Assembly (NCBI GenBank): GCA_022702705.1
Contig: CM040432.1
Span: 47,146,540 to 47,210,539, forward strand
Reading direction: 5' to 3'
DNA length: 64,000 nt
From: Papilionanthe hookeriana x Papilionanthe teres
Taxonomy: Eukaryota > Streptophyta > Magnoliopsida > Asparagales > Orchidaceae
The notes beneath the pieces were generated by a model. That model searched no databases. It was not told the origin of the DNA and worked only from the letters and a program-made list of their open reading frames with translations. Made by a program: the position numbers and the translations under genes. Below are positions 56,583 to 64,000 of this stretch, in pieces (position 1 is the first letter of the stretch; each line of letters opens with the position of its first letter).

Positions 56583-57357
56583 TCACAGCTCGTAAGGCCG
56601 GAGGCTCTCTAGCTCCGGTCTGGCTGGAAGTGGTAAGGTGCTTTCCTGTCATCCATCCTTCTAAAAGTAACTGAGATCCGCTTCATTGGTACTCCCGGTA
56701 TGCAATGTTTAGCGACATCCGCTCCGTTGCCCTTTAGTATCATGATGGAACCTACCGGTAATGGTATCTTTACCGGCCCTCGGAACTCACTCCGGGCTCG
56801 CTATCCGGAGGTCAGATCCGAACATGATACTACACTCATTCAGAAAAGAAACTGTGCAGAAAGGTCTGACAAAATTGTGGTGATCTATGTGCGGGGGTAT
56901 GCAGTCACCCTTCTTGTAAATGTTAATGATGCAACTGTTGGGTATGCAATCTGCTGGCAGTACCCTCCATGCTATCATTCTTTTTACCATCCTTTTGATG
57001 ACTAATGGCATTGGATCCACCTAGCCATGATGGAGTATCCCCGGTGGGTTTCCCTTCCTGTCTTCTGCAAAGTTGTAGCAGCATCCACATTGTATTGTAA
57101 TTCTCCCTTTCCCTGACATCCATCTCCGGGGTTCCGAGTAAGTGTTTTCTCTTAGGCTGCCCGCTCGGCCCATTCTTTTCAAATCCCAGATGCAGTCCAC
57201 AATTTGTTGTTGTTCGTATTCTGAGAACACGTTTGTATGTAGCTCGAGGCCTTCTAGTATATTGATCCTCCTGCCTCTGATTCTCTCGAAATATTCAAAA
57301 GTTTGTTTCTCGACATTTTGCATTCTTTCTAGCTCGTATTCCGGAATAATCCGCAAA
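56583..57357 (-). pseudogene. AlkB-like dioxygenase (ALKBH9/10 type), minus arm
   Basis: Second copy of the captured domain. One frame from about 57357 reads RIIPEYELERMQNVEKQTFE, INILEGLELHTNVFSEYEQQ, LRENTYSEPRRWM, RITIQCGCCYNFAEDRK, a TAG at the HHG-VDPMP joint (CAG in the other arm), then CIPPHIDHHNFVRPFCTVSF and CSIMFGSDLRIASPE. There one extra G relative to the plus arm shifts the frame; the remainder (LPVGSIMILKGNGADVAKHC, RISVTFRRMD) is present to the TGA at 56585-56583. HxD, distal His and both Arg are retained. HHNFVRPFCTVSF looks closer to plant ALKBH proteins as I remember them than RHNFVGPLRTVSF of the plus arm. Its breaks differ from those of the plus copy. Confidence 0.87.
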
Positions 57358-58060
57358 TGGCGAGGCCCGGTGACGTCATCGTGGGATATATGGCTCAATC
57401 CCTTCGCGTTCTCCCCGCATACCTCGGCTCCTCGGGGTGGTCTCCGTCGGGACATCCTCCGGGTTGCTTCGCAACAAGGTCATGCATTATCGGTGGCTTT
57501 ATCCGGTGGTGTGGTAGCCTTCCTTCTTCCGATCTTCTTGAGATTTCCCTGGTCTCTTCGTTATCCTCTGAGCCGGCCTCCTTTCTTCGGTGTTCTGGCG
57601 AACCGTATCCTCGAAGTATATGCACCGGAAGTAAGCAACCGCCTCGTCGCGCTAGTCCGCCGCTAGTTTAGTTAACATCTTGCGGATACGGCGATTTTTA
57701 TTTCTTCGCCGAGTTGTCGTGAGAGTAGCTCTTCGTACTTCCCGACTTCGCGGACGCGGCGCCGACAAGCCCGCCCTCCGCCGTAGCGACTACGTACTCG
57801 ATTCTCTTGTCTTCTTCGAGTGTTTGTTTTTCTTTTCTTGTCGTCGGATTGGTGGCTTGGGCCACCCACTTTCATTATCGTCCGATCGGGTAGTTCCTCT
57901 CGGTCAATCGGGACCCAGTCACCTTCCTCCTATTGCGAGCCCGCCGGTGCGAAGTCTGAGTCAATCTCTATTATCACTCCATCTTTCACCCTCTTTTCGT
58001 CGAGTGCAAGGCTTATGCCATTTCTAAAGTTCAGGACCAACCGCCCGTTTGGTATTTCCC
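57358..58060 (-). pseudogene. N-terminal region of AlkB cassette, minus arm
   Basis: Counterpart of 51617-52315: NGRLVLNFRNGISLALDEKR, IIEIDSDFAP, GDWVPIDREELP, MKVGGPSHQSDDKKRKTN. From 57650 to 57900 nearly every CAG of the plus arm reads CGA or CGG here, giving an unusual CpG-rich stretch and several broken frames. See findings for why this is probably a base-calling effect. Confidence 0.5.
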
Positions 58061-58353
58061 TGCGAAAAGACAAGGAAAAGGATCAGGGGCTGTACTAAGA
58101 ACATGAACTTTAAGAAAATGTTTATTAAAGACAGAGTTTTTTTTATTATTACTTTTGTATTTTTAAATTTAACAGGAATGAAGTGAGAAAAGATCAGGAA
58201 AGAGATTTTGATATGGAAAAGAAACAAGGAAAACTTTATTATCATGATTTTATTTATTTTAGCACATTTTTTATTATTTTTGGGTTCGGACCCAGTCATA
58301 AGTAATTACTTCACCCATGCTTCTAGGGATGAAAAATTCATTCTTTCGAAACA
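58061..58353 (-). promoter_or_regulatory. Intron-like spacer before AlkB cassette, minus arm
   Basis: Mirror of 51342-51616. The acceptor-like TTTTCCTTGTCTTTTCGCAG is fully conserved, ending at 58060 on the minus strand. Confidence 0.5.
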
Positions 58354-59640
58354 TCAGGTAGCGTGATACTTTTTCAAGTATCGTCCATTGATCGGAAGCA
58401 TATGTCGTTCTCCTTGGCAATTCACTAGCTGGTAGGAGCCTCCTGAGTAGACTGCCTCAACCACAAACGGCCCTTCCCAAGTGGGTTCAAATTTTCCTCC
58501 TATTTTGCGGTGTGCAAGAATATGTCTTTTGAGTACGAGAACTAAGTCACCAACTTTGAAGGTTCTTAGGCGGACCAGTCTGTCATGGGCTTGAACCATC
58601 TTAGCTTGGTATAGTTCTAAATTCTGCTGCGCTGCAAGTCTTTTCCCTTCCAGGCTTTCCAATTCCTCTAGTCGTAATTTGGCATTCTCTTCGTCGTGAT
58701 TTTGTTTGCAACTCGCAATCCCGAGTGAAGGAAGCTGGACCTCTAAAGGTAACACTCGCCTCGGACCCATACACCGGAGCGTAAGGTGTAGCTTGAGTAG
58801 GAGTTCGAAGGTTGTCCGTAGGCCCATAAGGCTTCTAATAACTTCTCGTGCTAATTTCTCTTATTATCGTCCAAGATTTTCTTTAAGATTTGAACGAGAG
58901 TTTTATTAAAAGCCTCAGTCTGGGCCGTTTGCTCTTGGGTAATAAATTGTTGAATATCGCCGATCGATTCCGTGTCTCCCGACAAAATTATTGATTTGCG
59001 TGCTTCGAATGCTGACCCATTATCCGAGATGATCTCGCGCGGCACTCCGAAACGGTATACAACTTGGTTCTTGAAAACCGTAGCACATGGTGTGCTTTCA
59101 CTTCTCGGAGTGGAACCGCCTCGGCCCACTTGGAAAAGTAATCCGTAGCCGCAAGAATGAAGCGATGTCCTTTTGAAGATGGTGGTTCTATTGGACCTAC
59201 TATATCTGTACCCCAACATTCAAATGGCCACGACGCAATTGTCGGATGTAGCACATTTGGAGGTTGGTGTAGAACCACTCCGTGCACTTGACATTGGTGA
59301 CAGCTCTTGGCGATTTTCATGCAGTCGGTCATCATTGAGGGCCAGTAATATCCTAGTCTTTTAATTTTCATTTTCATCTTTGGACCCGACCGGTGAGCGC
59401 CACGTAGTCCTGAATGCACCTCTTTAACAATTTCACGAGCCTCAGACCCGCTCAGGCATCTTAGCCACATCTGATCAAAAGACCTTCTGTGTAATGTATT
59501 GTTTATTAATGCGTAGGACAGAGTTCTTTTGTTGATCTGATGGGCTAACGACCTATCGTCTGGTAGTTTTCCTGTTTGCGGGTAGTTATTAATGGTCGTC
59601 GCCAATCTTCTCGTGTTTTTCGTCATCCGTTGCAACTGAT
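58354..59640 (-). pseudogene. Integrase, minus arm
   Basis: A 215-codon frame (59635-58988) carries the zinc-binding region (EVHSGLRGAHRSG, SCHQCQVHG), FECWGTDIVGPIEPPSSKGH and ATDYFSKWAEAVPLREVKAH. Then, in another frame, YRFGVPREIISDNGSAF and AFNKTLVQILKKIL. A 157-codon frame (58827-58354) covers the C-terminal part (LRLEELESLEGKRL, LVRLRTFKVGDLVLVLKR, FEPTWEGPFVVEAVY) to the stop at 58356-58354. Catalytic Asp, Asp and the AEAFNK Glu region are all visible. Less broken than the plus copy. Confidence 0.87.
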
Positions 59641-59900
59641 TCTTCTTCTTTTTCTGATTTGTGTATTGTGTCTATGTCTAGCTATGATAGGACCTGACGT
59701 CCGTGAACTGACACTTCCACTGATTCATCTTGTAAGGAGGAAAATTCTTTTGCGAGGCGGGCTAACGCATCTGCTAAAGCGTTTTCTTTTCTGGGAATTT
59801 TGTAGATCGTCACATTCGGAATTTGTTCAAACAGTTTCATGGCATACTGGAAGTAGTGCTCGAGTCTTGGCTTTAAAATTCTGTACTGTCCGGCGATCTA

Positions 59901-60712
59901 TTAAATGATTAATTGCAAATCCCCGTAGATGTTGATGTTTGTTATCCTCATTTGAATAGTTAATTCCAGTCCTGTTACGAGAGCTTCATATTCTGCTTCG
60001 TTGTTTGTACATGGTTCTGTTAAGTGGTAGGAGTATCTTAACATCCCCCGCTCCGGTGTTATAAAGATTAGTCTGATTCCCGCCTTACGGGCACTATCAC
60101 TTGCGATTCTTCGTCTTTGTGTGCTGAAGATGCTCCGTCGAAATACAATTCCCAACGTCGATCATCGGGGTCTTCTAAGCTCATTATTTGTTCATCCGGC
60201 AAGTCATCATCGAGAGGAGATTCTGCCGCAAAGGGTGTGCTCGTGAGGAAGTCTGCTAGGACTTGTCCCTTTATGGCACGAAGAGGCACGAAAGTTATAT
60301 CGAATTGCGATAATATCATTGACCACCCGGCAAGTCCGCAGAAAGCGTCGGACGGGTCATCAAGTATTGCAATGGATTAAATTTTGAGATCAGGTTGACC
60401 TTATGAGAAAGCATGTAGTGCCTGAGCTTTTGAGCGGCGAAGATCAGAGCCAAACAGTGCTTTTCAATTGTGGGTACTTTATTTCCGTCGGAAGTAAACG
60501 ACGGCTTAGGTAGTAAAGAGCATTTTCTTTACCCTCATCATCGACTCAGGCTAACGAGGCTCCGAGAGAGTCGTCTAAAGCCGCGGTATAAAGTATCAAC
60601 GCTCTATCCGAGATCGGGGCTACTAAGACAGGAGGTGTCATTAAATATTGTTTAATGTCCTCGAAGGCCCTCTCGGCTTTTCTCTTCCCAAATAAATTTG
60701 GCGTCCTTTTAA
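59901..60712 (-). pseudogene. First and second RNase H, minus arm
   Basis: First RNase H remnant (ALILYTAALDDSLGASLA, 60620-60546; LSRRLL region near 60500), linker FVPLRAIKGQVLADFL, second RNase H WELYFDGASSAHKDEESQVI (60200-60120), then in the next frame GIRLIFITPERGMLRYSYHL, TEPCTNNEAEYEALVTGLEL and NINIYGDLQLII to 59901. The second domain keeps the DGASS start and the NEAEYEAL helix. The last conserved Asp region reads YGDLQL, where related elements usually have DSQL. Confidence 0.82.
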
Positions 60713-61824
60713 CTAATGCCGAGAAAGTCCGACACCTACTCGACAAGTTCGAGATAAAGCATCGAAGATATGCCAACTTCCTTGAAAAGATCGTAGTTGT
60801 TTTAAGGTTCTGGGAGGTGTCATTTCTAAGATAGCTTTAATCTTTTCCGGGTCGATTTCAATTCCACGATGTCGGACAACGAATCCTAAGAATTTCCCGG
60901 AGGTGACGCCGAAGGCACATTTTAAGGGATTCATCATAAGGTTAAATTGTCTTAATCGTTCGAAAACAATTCTCAAATCATACAAGTGGTTTTCCTTTAC
61001 TTTGCTTTTGATGACCACATCATCCACGTAACATTCGACTTGAGTGTGGATAAGATCATCAAAAATTCTTGTCATTGCTCTCTGGTAAGTTGCTCCTGCG
61101 TTCTTCAGTCCGAATTGCATCACCGTGTAGCAATATACTCCGATCGGTGTTCTGAATGCTGTAAGTTTTTCATCTTCTGGAGCCATTTTTATCTGGTTGT
61201 ATCCTGAAGATCCATCCATGAATGAGAATATTTCATGTGTTGAAGCAATGTCGATCATTAATTCGGGATCGGTAGAGGGAATTCATCTTTTAGACATGCC
61301 TTGTTTAAATCTCCGAAATCCACACAAATTCCGATCCGATCATTCTTCTTCCCGATCGGTACCACATTGGCTAGCCAAGTCGGGTATTGTTCTTCACGGA
61401 CAAATTTAGCGTCTATTAGCTTTTTAACTTCACTATGACTTGTTGTTCGATTTCTAGACGGATTCTTCGGAACCTTGTCCGACTGGAACGAAGTAGGATC
61501 CACTCCTAGCTTATGGATCGCAACCTCTGGAGCTAATCCCGGCATCTCATCGTAGCTCCAAGCAAAACAATCTTTAAATTCCATTAATAACTTGATTATT
61601 TCTTCTGAGTCTTCTTTATTGAGTAAGGAGCTAACAAAGGTAGGTCTGGGCTCTTTGCTAGTACCTAAATTAACTTCCGTTAACTCATCTATCGTAGATT
61701 TGATCTCTTCTTCGAACTCCGATGGAGCGTTTCCAATTTGTAAATCTTCAAGTTCTTCTGTAGCTTCCATGCAGTTTTCATTAGACTCGCAAGTGACAAC
61801 CAAGCAAAAATTCAGTATCGTCAA
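60713..61824 (-). pseudogene. Reverse transcriptase, minus arm
   Basis: Two abutting frames. 61824-61258: acidic linker, then EIIKLLMEFKDCFAWSYDEM, KKLIDAKFVREEQYPTWLAN, GICVDFGDLNKACLKDEFPL. 61258-60713: MIDIASTHEIFSFMDGSSGY with NQIKMAPEDEKLTAF, VMQFGLKNAGATYQRAM, VECYVDDVVIKSK and KCAFGVTSGKFLGFVV. The YVDD motif and the first catalytic Asp region (CVDF) are intact. One frame break near 61258 and one near 60780. Best RT in the window. Confidence 0.9.
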
Positions 61825-63293
61825 CTGATCCTACTATGCTGAATTCGAGACCATGCCTTGAATTGGGTGGACGACCGGAGTTATTCCATAAATTATCAAA
61901 ATGTTGTGATTGACCTTTTGTCCATTGTCGAGGTAAGAAACCACGCTGAATTAAATTTTGAACACGGGGAGAGTACCACTCAACGAGTAATTCCATTAAT
62001 TCTGATGAAGTAGCATCTTCAAATTGTACATTATTTTCAGTTTTGGAGGAAGGAGCACCACGGTAGAATTTGATGGGCTTTGTACCGCTGCTACGTACCT
62101 CTTTGACCACCATACCCTCGATCTTATTAGAATAGTATGTACATAGTGGTTAATCTTCTCGTACATCGATTTATATTCCTCGTTCTTTTCATCTTCGAGA
62201 GAGATCCTGAATTGCGGTTTCTTCCGACTTATTGTCGCTGCTTCTTGCTTGATTTCTTTTTCTTCTTCAGAACTATCTTCCCAATCAACATTGATGGCTG
62301 GTTTCCTCTGTCCAACTATCTTAACGTCTCTGCCACGACCTCGTCCCCTGCCTCGACCTCGGTGCGAGTTGTGGAGAAACCTTCACCATCTCGCCGTAAG
62401 GGAGTGGTGAGTGACTGTTGGACTAGAACTTCAGGTTCTTCGTCGTCCCAAACTTCCTTTGCTTCATTCGTTATGGTATCTCCGGAGAAGATTGTTTTCT
62501 TCGGAGGTGCATAATAAGTCGCATCTTTATGGATTCCAATTTCATGTACGGAGAATGGTTGTAAGTTACCTTTGATGCACTCGTTCCCCTCCATCGTAGT
62601 ATTTGATGCACCGATGTAGAGATGATGGTACCATCCGATTTTCATGTATCCATGGTCGGCCCAAGAGAGCGTCGAACGACGTTTCGAATCAATTATGTGA
62701 AATTTCGCGGTTGTCTTTGCTAAGTCACCGGTCTTCATTAGCAGTGTTATTGACCCGAGGGCTTTCTCCTTTCTGGTTGAATCCTCTTAATAACATTTTG
62801 TCCGCTTCGAGCTCGTGAGCATCAATTTCCAAGTATGCTAGCGTTGAAAGATTCATTATATTGATTGATGCTCCTGGATCCACCAATACTCTGGGTAGTG
62901 TAAACTTCCCAATTGTAACTGAAATGTACAACGGTCAATTGTGGTCTGCTGTCCCAAGTAGTAGGTCATTGTCCGTGAAGGTGACACCTCGTTGTTCCTT
63001 TAACGAGCAAACCTCATCCAAGGAATCTCCGGCCATTTGAGCTAAGCAAATTTCTGGATCAAGTAAGGCCTCGATCGAGCTTCTCTCATCTCCTTTGATA
63101 AGATGAGAGCGTCGTAGATGCTCGGCTTGGCTGGTAGTTTCCTAAGATGGGCTAGCACGTTATAGTCCACTTTATTTTCATGTGTCTCGTTTTCTTCCCG
63201 AATGGGTATTTCTACTGCCGGGTTGGTTCTTCCCGAACAACCACCGCTTTCCTTTGTCCTTTGGACCCATTCTCGGAGGTAGAACTCTTCCAC
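61781..63293 (-). pseudogene. Protease and flanking linkers, minus arm
   Basis: Acidic region with NKVDYNVLAHLRKLPAKPSI (63180-63110), then MYISVTIGKFTLPRVLVDPG and ASINIMN (62931-62860) as the active-site region (D-x-G-A-S), MKTGDLAKTTAKFHIID and WADHGYMKIGWYHHL. The second block corresponds to LLGRPWIHENRM of the plus arm in a shifted frame. A basic Arg/Gly segment and the linker MVVKEVRSSGTKPIKFYRGA (62113) connect to RT. Confidence 0.78.
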
Positions 63294-64000
63294 TTCTTAA
63301 GTTGACTTCGTGATTTCTTCGAATCCGGTATCGAGTTTGTTGGTGTCTCCTTCGAATTGGAATGACGAGTTCCTCGAGACTAGCTTCGGAGTCCGAAGGC
63401 TCTAACTCTATTGTGACCGGAGCTCCTCGAAACTCACAAATAGATTCGTTGCTTGTTGAACTCTCGTAGCCTCCTTGGTGGATGTCTTCTTCGTCATTAT
63501 GATCGTCGAGATTGTGAATGATTTGAGAATTGTTATTTGTATCGGAATCGACGTCCGGATTAGGTTGATTGTCGCTAGTTAAGTAATCGTTAGAAACAGT
63601 CAAAACGTAGCCAACGCCATAACCCTCATCATTATAAGATCCCACCGGAGTGAGCAAATAATCATACAGAGTCAGAGGTTCGAGGGATTTCTCCCCCGAA
63701 TCAGAAACAACTATCCTAGGATAAGCAGCCCCTAGTCCAGCCTCAGGAGCCTCGGTCTTCTCTTCTTCATCAATTTTCTTTTTTTCTTCAATTGTCTCTT
63801 GTTGAGGTGGTTCTTCTATCGCAAGTGATAGTGCCGACTCGACAGGTTTCGAACTTTGAATTGAAGCTCGCACCGAAGTGGTTTGGATGCGATCCAAAAT
63901 CGAAGATTTTGTCCAAGCGGTAGTCCATCCATCATCAGTCGCATAGGGATCTATCTGAACAATGAAATCCGTCGAGATAACATTGACGGAACCTCCTTTC
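63178..64000 (-). pseudogene. Gag C-terminal linker, minus arm, cut by window end
   Basis: 239 open codons (63897-63178) matching 45782-46400: DRIQTTSVRASIQSSKPVES, EEPPQQETIEEKKKIDEEEK, LTLYDYLLTPVGSYNDEGYG and a long acidic stretch. Similarity continues to 64000, the counterpart of about 45658. Low-complexity and acidic, probably a spacer and not an enzyme. Confidence 0.75.

Larger units (their letters stand above)
45658..64000. repeat. Large inverted repeat of two Tat/Ogre-like copies
   Basis: 45658-54357 is matched by 64000-54385 in reverse orientation, with corresponding coordinates summing to about 109,660-109,680 throughout (for example AlkB stop 53088/56583, acceptor AG 51616/58060, window edge 64000/45658). 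Arms differ by a few percent plus many single-base indels and have unequal minisatellite copy numbers. The right arm is cut by the window end, so the true arm length is at least 9 kb. Confidence 0.93.
54385..64000 (-). mobile_element. Tat/Ogre-like retrotransposon, minus-strand copy (runs off right edge)
   Basis: Contains, reading leftward from 64000: gag linker, protease, RT, RNase H, second RNase H, integrase, splice-like signal, AlkB cassette, hydrophobic ORF, 3' UTR and tandem repeats. Gene order is the same as in the plus copy. No LTR inside the window. RT is better preserved than in the plus copy. Confidence 0.88.

Overview
The window is intergenic DNA of a flowering plant, most likely a eudicot: AT-rich, no host gene recognised, and built almost wholly from Ty3/gypsy LTR retrotransposons nested inside each other. 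Evidence is plant-type polyproteins (FMDD and YVDD reverse transcriptases, Athila-type gag), a tRNA-Asp-type primer site, purine tracts next to LTRs, and target-site duplications. The species cannot be named from sequence alone. No tRNA, rRNA or CRISPR was seen.

Left half (1-35006), Athila-like elements. Element III (minus) is the outer host: gag, protease, RT, RNase H and integrase lie at 33192-26990 and its two 3' accessory ORFs at 2635-1. Element I (plus, 2833-26787, perfect CTCAC duplication) split it between integrase and accessory ORFs. Element II (minus, 9051-22423, both LTRs and tRNA-Asp primer site) then landed in element I's accessory gene. A solo LTR (28614-30093, TGGTA duplication) sits in element III's RNase H, and another LTR (IV, 33193-35006) cuts its gag. 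The accessory genes downstream of integrase are a short coiled-coil-like ORF and a ~390-codon protein of the 'putative plant transposon protein' (Transposase_32) type. Each is preceded by GC-rich paired motifs that also occur in the element's own LTR.

Right half (35007-64000), a Tat/Ogre-like family. A ~7.5-kb LTR starting in LTR IV is followed by a primer site, gag, protease, RT, two RNase H domains and integrase. Then, after a splice-acceptor-like signal, comes a captured AlkB-type 2-oxoglutarate/Fe(II) dioxygenase resembling plant ALKBH9/ALKBH10 RNA m6A demethylases, plus a 49-codon hydrophobic ORF. The same cassette recurs in a second copy in opposite orientation. The two copies meet tail to tail in an 82-bp minisatellite (53958-55755), making a palindrome with arms of at least ~9 kb that runs off the right edge.

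All polyproteins are broken by stops and shifts. Many stops look like C-to-T decay. Many differences between paired repeats are CAG read as CGA/CGG (or CTG as TCG), which looks like base-calling error at methylated CHG sites rather than mutation, so some frameshifts may not be real.
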